DNA of 64,000 nucleotides. Source: Pseudomonas sp. 8AS (GTDB lineage Bacteria > Pseudomonadota > Gammaproteobacteria > Pseudomonadales > Pseudomonadaceae). The translations under genes were made by a program, and so were the position numbers. Below the pieces are notes generated by a model. It was not told the DNA's origin and made no database searches. It worked only from the letters and a program-made list of their open reading frames with translations. Where the stretch lies: contig NZ_LR733406.1 of assembly GCF_902506505.1 (NCBI RefSeq), forward strand, positions 248,001 to 312,000. Direction: 5' to 3'. Positions 38,188 through 50,811 of the stretch are shown one piece after another (the first letter of the stretch is position 1; each line of letters opens with the position of its first letter).

Positions 38188-38227
38188 CGGCTGCATTCCC
38201 TTGCATGTCCGCGTTGCAGTCTAGCGC

Positions 38228-38264
38228 GATGGGTATCGGCGCTGCGCTCCTCCACCCATCCTAC
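38228..38264 (-). repeat. REP upstream of the RAYT
   Basis: On the minus strand GTAG-GATGGGT-GGAGGAGCGCAGCGCCGAT-ACCCATC. Same outer stem as REP1/REP2 with a different but paired inner stem. Lies between the RAYT start and the pbpG stop. Confidence 0.9.
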
Positions 38265-38279
38265 GAAGCTACGGCGCCG

Positions 38280-39194
38280 TTACTGCGCCGCCTGCATGGT
38301 GCGCGCCCGCTCGACCTGCCGCTGCTTCTTGTAGGCCAGCGCCGCCGGCGCCACCTTGGTCACCTGGCCGGTTTCCAGCCACTTCTTCAGGCGATTGGCA
38401 TCGGCCATGTGGGTGTACTTGCCGAAGGCATCCAGCACCACGAAGGCCACCGACTTGCCGGCCATCTGCGTGCGCATCACCAGGCAGTGACCGGCGGCGT
38501 TGGTGAAGCCGGTCTTGGTCAGCTGGATGCTCCAGTTGGGCTTGTGCACCAGGCCGTTGGTGTTGCGAAAGCCCAGGGTATAGGCCGGCTTGCGGAAGGC
38601 CTGGGTGTGCTCGCGGGTGCTGCTGAACTGGCCGATCAGCGGGTACTGGGCGCTGGCCTTGACCAGCTTGACCAGGTCGCTGGCGGTGGAGACGTTGCCT
38701 TGCGACAGCCCGGTCGGCTCGCTGTAGCGGGTGCGCGTCATGCCCAGGGCGCGGGCCTTGGCGTTCATCGCCGCGACGAAGGCCGGCACGCCGCCCGGGT
38801 AGTGGTGGGCCAGGCTGGAGGCGGCGCGGTTTTCCGAGGACATCAGGGTCAGCCGGAGCATGTCGCGGCGGCTCAGCTCGCTGCCGATGCGCACCCGCGA
38901 ATAGACCCCGCGCATCTCGTGCACGTCCTTGATCACGATGGGCAGGCTCTGTTCCATGGGCAGCCCGGCATCCAGGGTGACCATGGCGGTCATCAGCTTG
39001 GTGACCGAGGCGATCGGCACCTGCAGGTCGGGGTTGCTCGAATAGAGAACCTGATTGGTCTTGAGGTCGACCAGCAGGGCGCTGCCGGAGGCGAGCTCCT
39101 GGGTCGCGCCGCTGCGTTCGGCCGCGCTGACGGACGAAGCAACCATGGCCAGGCCGGCGAGCAACAGGCCAACGAGCGAATGACGGATATTCAC
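38280..39194 (-). CDS. pbpG: D-alanyl-D-alanine endopeptidase (PBP7)
   Basis: 304 residues, S11 peptidase family. Signal peptide (about 1-24), active-site SVTK (about 63-66), second motif SSEN (about 119-122) and KTG in LTKTGFTN. Cleaves D-Ala-meso-DAP crosslinks in periplasmic peptidoglycan. GTG 39194 puts the signal peptide at the N-terminus; the longer frame is not supported. Confidence 0.92.
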   Translation of the reverse strand: MNIRHSLVGLLLAGLAMVASSVSAAERSGATQELASGSALLVDLKTNQVLYSSNPDLQVPIASVTKLMTAMVTLDAGLPMEQSLPIVIKDVHEMRGVYSRVRIGSELSRRDMLRLTLMSSENRAASSLAHHYPGGVPAFVAAMNAKARALGMTRTRYSEPTGLSQGNVSTASDLVKLVKASAQYPLIGQFSSTREHTQAFRKPAYTLGFRNTNGLVHKPNWSIQLTKTGFTNAAGHCLVMRTQMAGKSVAFVVLDAFGKYTHMADANRLKKWLETGQVTKVAPAALAYKKQRQVERARTMQAAQ

Positions 39195-39358
39195 GGAGAC
39201 GGTCCCCTGGAGTAGGAATGAAGAGGCCAGGGCGTCCGTGCAGGCCTTGTCAGTATAAGTCAGGCCGATGACAGGCCGGAGCGCTTTTTCCCGGCTGGCA
39301 GGGGCCGTGGCGCGGAGTAGAGTGGGGCAAGCGCCATCCCTAACCACCGAGGCCCGCC

Positions 39359-39892
39359 ATGAAAAGCCCGCTGCCGTTATCCGAGGTCTATCGCCTGATC
39401 GAGCCGGGCCCGGTGCTGCTGCTCGGCACCCAGCGCCGTGGTGTGCCCAATGTCATGCCGATGTCCTGGCACTGCATGATGGAGTTCGAGCCGCCGCTGA
39501 TCGGCTGCGTGGTCAGCGGCAACGACTTCTCCTTCGCAGCGCTGAAGAACCGCCGGGTTTGCACGCTGAACATCCCCCAGCGCGACCTGGCCGAGCAGGT
39601 GGTGGCCTGCGGCAACAGCTCAGGGCGCAACCTGGACAAGTTCGCCGCCTTCGGCCTGCACGCCGAGCCGGCCAGCCTGGTCGAGGCGCCGCTGATCGCC
39701 GAATGCTTCGCCAACCTGGAATGCCGGGTGGTCGATACGCGCCTGGTGAACACCTACAACTTCTTCGTGCTGGAAGTCCTCAAGGCCTGGCACGACCCCG
39801 GCGTGAGCCAGCCGCAGACCCTGCACCACCGCGGCTACGGCACCTTCATGCTGGCCGGCGAGGAGATCGTGCTGGCCTCGCGCATGCCCTAG
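39359..39892 (+). CDS. Flavin reductase family protein
   Basis: 177 residues, split-barrel FMN-binding fold. [19 protein letters not shown] (about 18-36) and [17 protein letters not shown] are the FMN-binding landmarks; C-terminal [12 protein letters not shown] is typical of flavoredoxin-like members. Partner enzyme unknown. Divergent from pbpG across 164 bp with no strong site. Confidence 0.85.
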   Translation: MKSPLPLSEVYRLIEPGPVLLLGTQRRGVPNVMPMSWHCMMEFEPPLIGCVVSGNDFSFAALKNRRVCTLNIPQRDLAEQVVACGNSSGRNLDKFAAFGLHAEPASLVEAPLIAECFANLECRVVDTRLVNTYNFFVLEVLKAWHDPGVSQPQTLHHRGYGTFMLAGEEIVLASRMP

Positions 39893-39945
39893 GCCGGCGC
39901 GGCAGGTCGAAGTCGCGGCTGCGGATCAGCAGGCAGGGCATCAGC

Positions 39946-42777
<2,832 letters not shown>

Positions 42778-42781
<4 letters not shown>

Positions 42782-42889
42782 GTTGGGTTGAGGAGCAACG
42801 CGACGAAGCCCAACGGGCGATAACTGGCTCAGCCGCAGAGCCGCCGGTAGGACCGCCCGTTGGGCTTCGCTGCGCTCAACCCAACCTAC
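42778..42889. repeat. Inverted REP pair filling the qor-tsaC gap
   Basis: REP6 (42778-42814, plus) is ATAG then GTTGGG...CCCAAC; REP7 (42859-42889, minus) is GTAG then GTTGGG...CCCAAC. They face each other. Each head supplies the stop codon TAG of its neighbouring gene. The outer stem GTTGGGTTGAG differs from the RAYT-adjacent GATGGGTTGAG by two substitutions. Confidence 0.9.
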
Positions 42890-43443
42890 GACGGGCGCAC
42901 CACATCGCCGGTCTGCAGGTCGCGGATCAGGCTGGGATTGCGCCGTCCACCGAGGGCACCGCCGAGCACGCCGTCGAGCCGGCCATGGAAGTACTGCTCG
43001 ACGCGCAGGCGCGAACGGGCGGACGGACGCCCGGCCGGATTGGCCGAGGTCGACACCAGCGGGCCGGTGAGGGCGCAGAGGTCGCGCACCAGCGGATGGT
43101 CGCTGACGCGCAGGGCCACGCTGTTGTGCTGCCCGGTGATCCACGCGGGCAGGCGGTCCTGGTGCGGCACCAGCCAGGTGTTCGGCCCCGGCCAGGTGCT
43201 GGCCAGGCGGTCGACCCAGCGCTCGGGCAGGTCTTCGAGGAGGAAGTCGAACTGGCGAATGTTGTCTGCCACCAGGATCAGGCCCTTGTGCAGCGGACGA
43301 TCCTTGAGCGCTAGCAGGCGTTCCACCGCGCCCCCGTTCCACGGATCGCAACCCAGGCCCCAGACGGCCTCGGTCGGGTAGGCGATCACCCCGCCCTGAC
43401 CAACGATCTGCGCGATGCGCTGTACCTGCCAACTGCTATGCAT
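42886..43443 (-). CDS. tsaC: Threonylcarbamoyl-AMP synthase
   Basis: 185 residues, YrdC fold (short TsaC form without the Sua5 domain). [17 protein letters not shown] (about 19-35) and [12 protein letters not shown] (about 47-58), [11 protein letters not shown] (about 130-140). Makes threonylcarbamoyl adenylate for t6A37 of ANN-decoding tRNAs. Its stop codon lies in REP7. Confidence 0.94.
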   Translation of the reverse strand: MHSSWQVQRIAQIVGQGGVIAYPTEAVWGLGCDPWNGGAVERLLALKDRPLHKGLILVADNIRQFDFLLEDLPERWVDRLASTWPGPNTWLVPHQDRLPAWITGQHNSVALRVSDHPLVRDLCALTGPLVSTSANPAGRPSARSRLRVEQYFHGRLDGVLGGALGGRRNPSLIRDLQTGDVVRPS

Positions 43444-43485
43444 GCCTACCCCCCGGCCAGAATCACTGGCGCGAGTGTACCGGCC

Positions 43486-44574
43486 TCAGCCGGCGCGGTG
43501 TAGCCAGCGCCCCGCCTCGCACACCACGCGACCCTCCAGCTCCAGCTCGGTCAACAGCGCCAGGGTTTCGCCCAGCGCCAAGCCGCAGGCCTGCGCCAGG
43601 CTTTCGCTGCTCTGCGGCGACGCGCGCAGGTGCAGCAGCAGCGGATGCTCGTCGGCCGGCAGGCTGGCGGAGGCGGGCGGCACACTCTGCCAGCCGCGCA
43701 GGGCCTCGAGGATATGCTCGACACTCTCGACCAGCGTCGCACCATCGCGGATCAGCTGGTGACAGCCACGCGCACAGGGATGATGGATCGAGCCGGGAAT
43801 CGCGTAGACCTCGCGGCCCTGTTCGGCTGCCAGCTTGGCGGTGATCAGCGAACCACTGGACGGGCTGGCCTCGACCACCAGCACGCCCAGGGCCAGGCCG
43901 CTGATGATGCGATTGCGCCGGGGGAAGTTGCTGGCCTGCGGCGGGCAGTCCAGCGGCAGCTCGGAGACCAGCGCGCCGCCACCCTCGACGATCCGTGCGG
44001 CCAGGCCGACATGGCGCTGCGGATAAGGCCGCAACAGGCCAGTGCCGAGCACCGCCACCGTCTTGCCGGCGGCATCCAGCGCGCCCTGGTGGGCCGCGCC
44101 ATCGATGCCCAGGGCCAGGCCGCTGGTGATGACGAAACCGCCGCCGGCCAGGCTGCGGGCAAAGGCCTGGGCGGTATCCAGCCCCGGGCGCGAGGCGCGG
44201 CGGCTGCCGACCACCGCCAGTTGCGGCAGTTCGAGAATGCCCGGATCGCCGGCGACGAACAGCAGCGGCGGGGCATCGACCAGTTCGGCGAGCAGCGCCG
44301 GATAGGCCGGCTGGTCCCACATCAGCAGATGCTGGTTGGCTTGCTCCAGCCAGGCCAGCGCCTGCGCCGCCCGCTCACGGGTTTTCGCCGCGCGGCGCAG
44401 TTCCGCGCAGGCCGCCGGCAAGCCCAGTGAACGCCAGGCCGAAGCCGGCGCGCTGAGGGCGGCGGATGCCGAACCGAAGGCATCGAGCAGACGACGGAAA
44501 CGCCGGGGCCCCAGTTCGGGCAGACAGTGCAGGCGCAGGCGCGCCTCGAGTTCGGCAGGAGAGATTGTGGTCAT
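43486..44574 (-). CDS. dprA: DNA processing protein DprA
   Basis: 362 residues. Rossmann core with LAVVGSRRASRPG (about 121-133), SGLALGIDGAAHQGAL (about 150-165), GTGLLRPYPQRH and SPSSGSLITAKLA, then a C-terminal winged helix (about 300-362). Loads RecA on incoming single-stranded DNA in transformation. ATG 44574 has AAGGAT at good spacing; ATG 44583 does not. Confidence 0.95.
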   Translation of the reverse strand: MTTISPAELEARLRLHCLPELGPRRFRRLLDAFGSASAALSAPASAWRSLGLPAACAELRRAAKTRERAAQALAWLEQANQHLLMWDQPAYPALLAELVDAPPLLFVAGDPGILELPQLAVVGSRRASRPGLDTAQAFARSLAGGGFVITSGLALGIDGAAHQGALDAAGKTVAVLGTGLLRPYPQRHVGLAARIVEGGGALVSELPLDCPPQASNFPRRNRIISGLALGVLVVEASPSSGSLITAKLAAEQGREVYAIPGSIHHPCARGCHQLIRDGATLVESVEHILEALRGWQSVPPASASLPADEHPLLLHLRASPQSSESLAQACGLALGETLALLTELELEGRVVCEAGRWLHRAG

Positions 44575-44618
44575 AGCGATCATCCTTGATCGGCTAACGC
44601 GAATGAGCCAGAAAGCAG

Positions 44619-44640
44619 AACCCCCGCAGTGGCGGGGGTT
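44619..44640 (-). terminator. Hairpin after tsaP
   Basis: AACCCCCGC-AGTG-GCGGGGGTT, a 9-bp perfect GC-rich stem just past the tsaP stop; only a weak U-tract follows (TTCTGCTTTC). Confidence 0.6.
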
Positions 44641-44647
44641 CCGGGTA

Positions 44648-45673
44648 TCAGGGGTTCTTCACCTTGTCCATCAGCGCCAGGTCACGGGTGGCGTACAGCA
44701 CCAGACCGTAGCTGAGTTTCTCGTAGGTGCGGAACACCATCAGCAGGCCGGAACGCTCGTCCGGGATCTTCACCGACTCACCGGTGATGCGATCGCGAAC
44801 GGTTTCGCCGGTCTTGTAGATTGCCAGAACGTTGCCTTCGCTGAGGCCGTCGATCTTGCCCTTGTTCAGGGTGACCACGTCGAACTGGCCGATACGGGCC
44901 ACGCCGCGCGGTACATCGAGAATCACCCCATCAACCTCGGTGGCCGGCTCGCTGGGCATGAAGGTCGAATTGACCGCACGCTCCTCGGTAGGGAACAGGC
45001 GATCACCCAGACGCACTTCCTGGGTGGTGCGGCTCAGACTGACAGTGGCGATATCACCTTCCTGGGCCACCACTTCGCCGCTGCCGATATCGTCGGCATT
45101 GATGCCGAGGAACTCATTGGTCTGCGGATCGGTGTAGACCTTGCCCTGGCGGAAGATGCCATACGCCGGGTCGGACTGACTGAAAGTGCCGCGGGCATAG
45201 ATGCGATCACCCGAGCCGCTGACCACGCGTTCGGCGTTGCCGGCCACGATGTAGGGCTGCTGGGTGAAATCTTCCGGGGTGTCGACGATGCGGTTGCTCA
45301 GCAGGAAGCTGTTGATCGCTTCCAGCGGAATGGCGGGAATCGCCTCGGCAATCGGCGTGCTGCGTACCTGCGGCGACAGCTTGATGGTGCCGCGCGACGC
45401 GCCGCGATTGAGGGTCAGGCGCGGCTGGCCATCGATGTAGATCAGGCTCAGGGTATCACCCGGGTAGATCAGGTGCGGGTTCTCGATCTGCGGGTTGGCA
45501 TGCCACAGTTCGGGCCACTTCCACGGCTGGCTGAGGAACTTGCCAGAAATATCCCAGAGCGTGTCACCCTTGGTGACGGTATAGCGGTCTGGGTGACCTT
45601 CCTTGAGCTGCACTTCTGCCTGGGCTAGACCGCCAACGGCGAGAAGCAGCAGGGCGAGTAGTGATTTCCTCAT
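44648..45673 (-). CDS. tsaP: LysM protein, TsaP-like pilus secretin-associated factor
   Basis: 341 residues. Signal peptide 1-20 (LAQA), LysM domain (about 30-82: YTVTKGDTLWDISGKFL, then IYPGDTLSLIY) that binds peptidoglycan, and a C-terminal FlgT-like region (about 250-341). The P. aeruginosa gene in this place (PA0020) is the TsaP homologue linked to the PilQ secretin. Divergent from def; upstream of dprA but separately positioned. Confidence 0.85.
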   Translation of the reverse strand: MRKSLLALLLLAVGGLAQAEVQLKEGHPDRYTVTKGDTLWDISGKFLSQPWKWPELWHANPQIENPHLIYPGDTLSLIYIDGQPRLTLNRGASRGTIKLSPQVRSTPIAEAIPAIPLEAINSFLLSNRIVDTPEDFTQQPYIVAGNAERVVSGSGDRIYARGTFSQSDPAYGIFRQGKVYTDPQTNEFLGINADDIGSGEVVAQEGDIATVSLSRTTQEVRLGDRLFPTEERAVNSTFMPSEPATEVDGVILDVPRGVARIGQFDVVTLNKGKIDGLSEGNVLAIYKTGETVRDRITGESVKIPDERSGLLMVFRTYEKLSYGLVLYATRDLALMDKVKNP

Positions 45674-45806
45674 GCGGTGAATCCCTTTATTATGTGGCTG
45701 GCGCCTGTAAGCCGCAGAATACGTGGCTTCAAAGCCGTTTTTCAAAGCTGTTCATCATCTTAGCAGCGCTTTTTGACTTTATTCCACAAGTGCATCACAA
45801 ACATCT

Positions 45807-46313
45807 ATGGCGATTCTCAACATCCTCGAATTTCCCGACTCGCGCCTGCGCACCATTGCCAAGCCGGTCACCCAGTTCGACGGCGCGCTGCAACAGCTGA
45901 TCGACGACATGTTCGAGACCATGTACGCCGCGCCCGGCATCGGCCTGGCCGCGACCCAGGTCAACGTGCACAAGCGCCTGGTGGTGATGGACCTGTCCGA
46001 GGACAAGAGCGAGCCGCGGGTGTTCATCAACCCCGAGTTCGAAGCGCTGACCGAACAGATGGACCAGTACCAGGAAGGCTGCCTGTCGGTACCGGGCTTC
46101 TACGAGAACGTCGACCGCCCGCAGAAGGTCAGGATCAAGGCACTGGACCGTACCGGCCAGCCCTACGAGCTGATCGCCGAAGGCCTGCTGGCGGTGTGCA
46201 TCCAGCATGAGTGCGACCACCTCAACGGCAAGCTGTTCGTCGACTACCTGTCCAGCCTCAAACGCGACCGGATCAAGAAGAAGCTGGAAAAACAGCACCG
46301 CCAGCAAGCTTGA
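45807..46313 (+). CDS. def: Peptide deformylase
   Basis: 168 residues. The three motifs are GIGLAATQ (about 45-52), EGCLSVPG (about 90-97, metal Cys) and QHECDHLNG (about 132-140, HEXXH). Removes the formyl group from new proteins. Little Shine-Dalgarno before ATG. Paired with fmt, but a strong terminator lies between them. Confidence 0.96.
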   Translation: MAILNILEFPDSRLRTIAKPVTQFDGALQQLIDDMFETMYAAPGIGLAATQVNVHKRLVVMDLSEDKSEPRVFINPEFEALTEQMDQYQEGCLSVPGFYENVDRPQKVRIKALDRTGQPYELIAEGLLAVCIQHECDHLNGKLFVDYLSSLKRDRIKKKLEKQHRQQA

Positions 46314-46325
46314 CCCCCGATATCC

Positions 46326-46351
46326 AAAGGCTTGCTGCGGCAAGCCTTTTT
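46326..46351 (+). terminator. Strong hairpin terminator between def and fmt
   Basis: AAAGGCTTGC-TGCG-GCAAGCCTTTTT, 10-bp perfect stem plus T5CT4. It lies 12 nt after the def stop and 23 nt before fmt. Confidence 0.88.
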
Positions 46352-46373
46352 CTTTTCCTGTAGCGAGTCATCC

Positions 46374-47303
46374 ATGCGTATCGTTTTTGCCGGCACCCCG
46401 GAATTCGCCGCCCAGCACCTGCAGGCCCTGCTCGACGCCGGCCGCCAGGTCGTCGCCGTCTACACCCAGCCGGACCGTCCCGCCGGGCGCGGGCAAAAGC
46501 TCGCGCCCAGCCCGGTCAAGCAGCTGGCCCTGCAGCACGGGATTGCCGTGTACCAGCCGCAGACCCTGCGCGACCCGGCCGCCCAGGCCGAGCTCAAGAG
46601 CCTGGGTGCGGACCTGATGGTGGTGGTGGCCTACGGCCTGATCCTGCCGCAGGTGGTGCTGGACACCCCGCGCCTGGGCTGCATCAACAGCCACGCCTCG
46701 CTGCTGCCACGCTGGCGCGGCGCCGCGCCGATCCAGCGCGCGGTGCAGGCCGGCGATGCCAGCTCGGGGGTGACTGTGATGCAGATGGAGGCCGGCCTGG
46801 ATACCGGGCCGATGCTGCTCAAGGTCAGCACTCCCATCACCGCCGACGATACCGGCGGCAGCCTGCACGACCGCCTGGCCCAGCTCGGTTCGGCAGCAGT
46901 GATCGAGGCGGTGAGCAAACTGGCCGCAGGCCCGCTGCACGGCGAAGTGCAGGACGACAGCCAGGCCACCTACGCGCACAAACTGAACAAGGACGAAGCG
47001 CGCCTGGACTGGAGCCGGCCGGCCGACGAGCTGGAGCGCCTGGTGCGCGCCTTCAACCCCTGGCCGATCTGCCACAGCAGCCTGAACGGCGAGCCGCTGA
47101 AAGTGCTGGCCGCCAGCCTGGGCGAGGGCACAGGCCAGCCCGGACAGATCCTCGCCGCCAGCAAGGACGGCCTGACCGTGGCCTGCGGCGCGGGCGCCCT
47201 GCGCCTGACCCGCCTGCAGCTGCCCGGTGGCAAGCCGCTGAATTTCGCCGACCTGTACAACAGCCGCCGCGAGCAGTTCGCTCCCGGCCTGGTGCTGTTG
47301 TAA
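46374..47303 (+). CDS. fmt: Methionyl-tRNA formyltransferase
   Basis: 309 residues. N-terminal formyltransferase domain with [11 protein letters not shown] (about 2-12), catalytic [19 protein letters not shown] (about 108-126) and D in GLDTGPML, then an OB-like tRNA-binding domain (from about 208). Formylates initiator Met-tRNA. ATG 46374; an earlier in-frame ATG lies in the terminator hairpin. Confidence 0.96.
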   Translation: MRIVFAGTPEFAAQHLQALLDAGRQVVAVYTQPDRPAGRGQKLAPSPVKQLALQHGIAVYQPQTLRDPAAQAELKSLGADLMVVVAYGLILPQVVLDTPRLGCINSHASLLPRWRGAAPIQRAVQAGDASSGVTVMQMEAGLDTGPMLLKVSTPITADDTGGSLHDRLAQLGSAAVIEAVSKLAAGPLHGEVQDDSQATYAHKLNKDEARLDWSRPADELERLVRAFNPWPICHSSLNGEPLKVLAASLGEGTGQPGQILAASKDGLTVACGAGALRLTRLQLPGGKPLNFADLYNSRREQFAPGLVLL

Positions 47304-47316
47304 TGAGGGGGCGCCA

Positions 47317-48627
47317 ATGAATCCGCGCCTGGCCGCCGCCCGCGCCCTGGCCGCCGTGCTGAATGGCAAGGCCTCGCTGGGCAGCAGCCTGCCGCCGCTG
47401 CTGGACAAGGTCGAGCCGCGCGACCGCGGCCTGGCCCAGGACCTGGCCTTCGGCGCCGCGCGCTGGCAACCGCGCCTGGCTCTGCTCGCCGACAAACTGC
47501 TGCAGAAGCCGTTCAAGGCCGCCGACCGCGATGTCGAAGCCCTGCTGCTGATCGGCCTGTACCAGCTGTTCTACACCCGCATCCCGGCCCATGCGGCGAT
47601 CGGCGAGACGGTGGCCTGCGTCGACAAGCTGAAGAAGCCCTCGCTCAAGGGCCTGCTCAACGCCGTACTGCGCAACGCCCAGCGCGATCATGCCGCGCTG
47701 CTGGCCGAGCTGGATCGCGACCCGGTGCTGCACACCGCACACCCGCGCTGGCTGCAGAAGCGCCTCAAGGCCGACTGGCCCGAGCACTGGCAGGCCATCT
47801 GCGCCGCCAACAACGAGCATCCGCCGCTGCTGCTGCGGGTCAACCGCCGTCACGGCAGCCGCGACGCCTACCTGGCCGAACTGCGCGCTGCCGGCTTCGA
47901 GGCCGTGCCCTGCAGCTTCAGCCGCGACGGCATCCGCCTGCTTGCGCCCTGCGATGTGAAGACCCTGCCGGGCTTCCTGGACGGCCGCGTCAGCGTGCAG
48001 GACGAGGCCGCCCAGCTGGCCGCCGAGCTGCTCGACCTGGCCCCCGGCCAGCGCGTGCTGGACGCCTGCGCCGCACCCGGCGGCAAGACCTGCCACCTGC
48101 TCGAAGCCGAGCCAGGCCTCAAACAAGTAGTCGCCCTGGATCTGGAGCCGAGCCGCCTGGCCCGGGTGCAGGAAAACCTCGAGCGCCTGCAGCTCGACGC
48201 CACCCTGATCGCCGCCGACGGCCGCGACACCGCCGCCTGGTGGGACTGCCAGCCGTTCCAGCGCATCCTGCTGGACGCACCCTGCTCGGCCACCGGGGTG
48301 ATCCGCCGCCATCCGGACATCAAGCTGACCCGCCAACCTGAAGATATTGCCGCCCTGGCGCAGCTGCAGGGCGAACTGCTGGATGCCCTGTGGCCGACCC
48401 TGGAGGTTGGCGGCGTGCTGCTGTACGCCACCTGCTCGGTGCTGCCGCAGGAAAACAGCGACAACATCGCCGCCTTCCTCGCCCGTACCCCGGGTGCGCG
48501 CGAGCTGGCCATTTCCGGCGCCTTCGGCGTGCCGTCGCCCCACGGCCGCCAGCTGCTGCCGCAGGTCGACGGCCACGACGGCTTCTACTATGCCAAGCTG
48601 ATCAAGATTGCCGCGTCACGCGGCTAA
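47317..48627 (+). CDS. rsmB: 16S rRNA m5C967 methyltransferase
   Basis: 436 residues. N-terminal NusB-like RNA domain (about 1-135), then a methyltransferase with SAM loop [11 protein letters not shown] (about 248-258), and the two catalytic Cys in DAPCSATG (about 318-325) and YATCSV (about 370). 13 nt after fmt. Confidence 0.96.
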   Translation: MNPRLAAARALAAVLNGKASLGSSLPPLLDKVEPRDRGLAQDLAFGAARWQPRLALLADKLLQKPFKAADRDVEALLLIGLYQLFYTRIPAHAAIGETVACVDKLKKPSLKGLLNAVLRNAQRDHAALLAELDRDPVLHTAHPRWLQKRLKADWPEHWQAICAANNEHPPLLLRVNRRHGSRDAYLAELRAAGFEAVPCSFSRDGIRLLAPCDVKTLPGFLDGRVSVQDEAAQLAAELLDLAPGQRVLDACAAPGGKTCHLLEAEPGLKQVVALDLEPSRLARVQENLERLQLDATLIAADGRDTAAWWDCQPFQRILLDAPCSATGVIRRHPDIKLTRQPEDIAALAQLQGELLDALWPTLEVGGVLLYATCSVLPQENSDNIAAFLARTPGARELAISGAFGVPSPHGRQLLPQVDGHDGFYYAKLIKIAASRG

Positions 48628-48639
48628 CGGAGTGATCGC

Positions 48640-50013
48640 GTGAAAATCATCATTCTCGGCGCCGGCCAGGTCGGCGGCACACTGGCCGAACACCTGTCCG
48701 GCGAGGCCAACGACATCACCGTGGTCGACACCGATGCCGATCGCCTGCGCGACCTCGGCGACCGCCTGGACATCCGCACCGTGGTCGGCCGCGGTTCCTT
48801 CCCCACCGTGCTGCGCCAGGCCGGCGCCGACGACGCCGACATGCTGGTGGCGGTGACCAACAGCGACGAGACCAACATGGTCGCCTGCCAGGTCGCCTAC
48901 ACCCTGTTCCACACCCCGACCAAGATCGCCCGGGTGCGCGAGGCGGCCTACCTGACCCGCGCCGGCCTGTTCGACAACGAGGCGATCCCGGTCGACGTGC
49001 TGATCAGCCCCGAGCAGGTGGTGACCAACTACATCAAGCGCCTGATCGAATACCCCGGCGCCCTGCAGGTGATCGACTTCGCCGAGGGCAAGGCCCAGCT
49101 GGTGGCGGTCAAGGCCTACTACGGCGGCCCGCTGGTCGGTCAGCAGCTCAAGCAGCTGCGCCAGCACATGCCCAACGTCGATACCCGGGTGGCGGCGATC
49201 TTCCGTCGCAACCGGCCGATCATGCCGCAGGGCGACACGGTGATCGAAGCCGACGACGAGGTGTTCTTCATCGCCGCCAAGGCCCATATCCGTGCGGTAA
49301 TGAGCGAAATGCGCCGCCTCGAAGACAGCTACAAGAAGGTGGTGATCGCCGGCGGCGGGCATATCGGCGAGCGCCTGGCCGAGGCCATCGAGAGCCGCTA
49401 CCAGGTGAAGATCATCGAGATGAACCCGGCGCGCTGCCGCTACCTCTCGGAGAACCTGGAAAGCACCATCGTCCTGCAGGGCAGCGCCTCCGATCGCGAC
49501 CTGCTGGTGGAAGAGAACATCAACGACGCCGACATCTTCCTGGCCCTGACCAACGACGACGAGGCCAACATCATGTCGTCCCTGCTGGCCAAGCGCCTCG
49601 GCGCACGCAAGGTGATGACCATCATCAACAACCCGGCCTATGTCGACCTGGTCCAGGGCGGCGATATCGACATCGCCATCAGCCCGCAGCTGGCCACCAT
49701 CGGCACCCTGCTGACCCACGTGCGTCGCGGCGATATCGAGAGCGTGCACTCGCTGCGCCGCGGTGCGGCGGAAGCCATCGAGGCCATCGCCCATGGTGAC
49801 GCCAAGTCGAGCAAGGTGGTCGGGCGGATGATCGAGGAAATCGCCCTGCCGCCGGGCACCACCATCGGCGCTATCATCCGCGACGAGGAAGTGCTGATCG
49901 CCCACGACGACACCCTGATCGAGTCGGGCGACCATGTGATTCTGTTCCTGGTCGACAAGAAGTACATTCGCGATGTGGAACGCCTGTTCCAGGTAGGCCT
50001 GACCTTCTTCTGA
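48640..50013 (+). CDS. trkA: Trk system potassium uptake regulator TrkA
   Basis: 457 residues made of two RCK units. NAD-binding loops [13 protein letters not shown] (about 6-18) and [13 protein letters not shown] (about 237-249), each followed by a TrkA_C domain. Controls TrkH/TrkG channels by nucleotide binding. GTG start 12 nt after rsmB; same operon. Confidence 0.96.
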   Translation: MKIIILGAGQVGGTLAEHLSGEANDITVVDTDADRLRDLGDRLDIRTVVGRGSFPTVLRQAGADDADMLVAVTNSDETNMVACQVAYTLFHTPTKIARVREAAYLTRAGLFDNEAIPVDVLISPEQVVTNYIKRLIEYPGALQVIDFAEGKAQLVAVKAYYGGPLVGQQLKQLRQHMPNVDTRVAAIFRRNRPIMPQGDTVIEADDEVFFIAAKAHIRAVMSEMRRLEDSYKKVVIAGGGHIGERLAEAIESRYQVKIIEMNPARCRYLSENLESTIVLQGSASDRDLLVEENINDADIFLALTNDDEANIMSSLLAKRLGARKVMTIINNPAYVDLVQGGDIDIAISPQLATIGTLLTHVRRGDIESVHSLRRGAAEAIEAIAHGDAKSSKVVGRMIEEIALPPGTTIGAIIRDEEVLIAHDDTLIESGDHVILFLVDKKYIRDVERLFQVGLTFF

Positions 50014-50022
50014 GCCCATGCC

Positions 50023-50343
50023 ATGACCACCCCAAGTTCCCTGGAAAAGCTGCTGGCCAAGGGCGTCGACAACGCCCTGCTGCGCTTCGGCCTGGGCAAG
50101 GGTTACCTCGACGCCGGCGAGCCGGCGCTGGCCGCCGAGCACCTGCAGAAGTGCCTGGGCTTCGACCCCAACTATTCGGCGGCGTGGAAACTGCTGGGTC
50201 AGGCCTGCCTGCGCCAGGGCATGCTCGAGGAGGCACGCCTGGCCTGGCACAACGGCCTGGAAGTGGCGCGCAAGCGCGGCGACAAGCAGACGGAAAAGGA
50301 AATGCTGGTGTTTTTGCGCCGCCTGGAGAAGGCAGAAAAATAG
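50023..50343 (+). CDS. Small TPR protein
   Basis: 106 residues, about two and a half tetratricopeptide repeats: NALLRFGLGKGYLDAGE, AAEHLQKCLGFDPNYSAAW, LLGQACLRQGMLEEA. Likely a protein-interaction adaptor; partner unknown. 9 nt after trkA. Its TAG is the first bases of palindromic element copy 3. Confidence 0.8.
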   Translation: MTTPSSLEKLLAKGVDNALLRFGLGKGYLDAGEPALAAEHLQKCLGFDPNYSAAWKLLGQACLRQGMLEEARLAWHNGLEVARKRGDKQTEKEMLVFLRRLEKAEK

Positions 50344-50485
50344 AGAGTCTTTTCAGGGGCTCGCGAGCTAGAGCGATACAAGGCAAAAGCCGCCGAGGGA
50401 GCGGAGTTTACAGCTGTAAATGAGCATCCCGAGGCGGCTTTTAACGCAGTAACGCCGACGCGCAGCAGCTCCTGGAAAGGCTCTC
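50343..50485 (-). repeat. Palindromic dispersed element, copy 3
   Basis: 143 bp in reverse orientation. TIRs GAGAGTCTTTTCAGGGGCT and AGCTCCTGGAAAGGCTCTC pair at about 16 of 19 positions. Inner arms AAAAGCCGCC (50385-50394) and GGCGGCTTTT (50433-50442) are perfect complements. Core TTTACAGCTGTAAA is itself palindromic. It fills the whole gap between convergent TPR and PilZ genes, overlapping both stop codons. Confidence 0.9.
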
Positions 50486-50750
50486 AGTCGCGCTGGAAGA
50501 TCAGTGCGACCCCACTGGGCTCGAAGCGCACCACTTCCATCTGCACCACCGGCGCCTCCATGGGCAGGCCTTGCACCTGGCCACTGACCTTCTCGCCGAT
50601 CTGCAGCAGGCGCTGGGCATCGTCGATCACCACGAACACGCCGCTCTCGGAAATGTCGCGGGTGGTCACCATCATCTGGCCATGCACCGGATGGTCGATG
50701 CGCAGCTGGACCTTGAGCGGGGTGCGGTTGTGCTCGCGCTTGTTGTCCAT
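50484..50750 (-). CDS. PilZ domain protein
   Basis: 88 residues, single PilZ domain. c-di-GMP motif REHNRTPL (RxxxR at about 5-9) and DISESGVFV (DxSxxG, about 32-37) are intact. A one-domain c-di-GMP effector or adaptor. Ends inside the repeat copy 3. Confidence 0.9.
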   Translation of the reverse strand: MDNKREHNRTPLKVQLRIDHPVHGQMMVTTRDISESGVFVVIDDAQRLLQIGEKVSGQVQGLPMEAPVVQMEVVRFEPSGVALIFQRD

Positions 50751-50811
50751 GCCTACCCTGTCGCCTTGCCGTGGAAAGTAGTGCTGACGGTACTGGCTAA
50801 CGGCTAGCGCA

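Larger units (their letters stand above)
37579..38264 (-). mobile_element. RAYT-REP unit
   Basis: A RAYT gene bracketed by REPs of one family: two facing REPs after its stop and one REP (38228-38264) before its start. REP2 and REP3 have the same orientation as the gene, REP1 the opposite. This is the standard layout for a RAYT with its cognate REPs. Confidence 0.88.
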
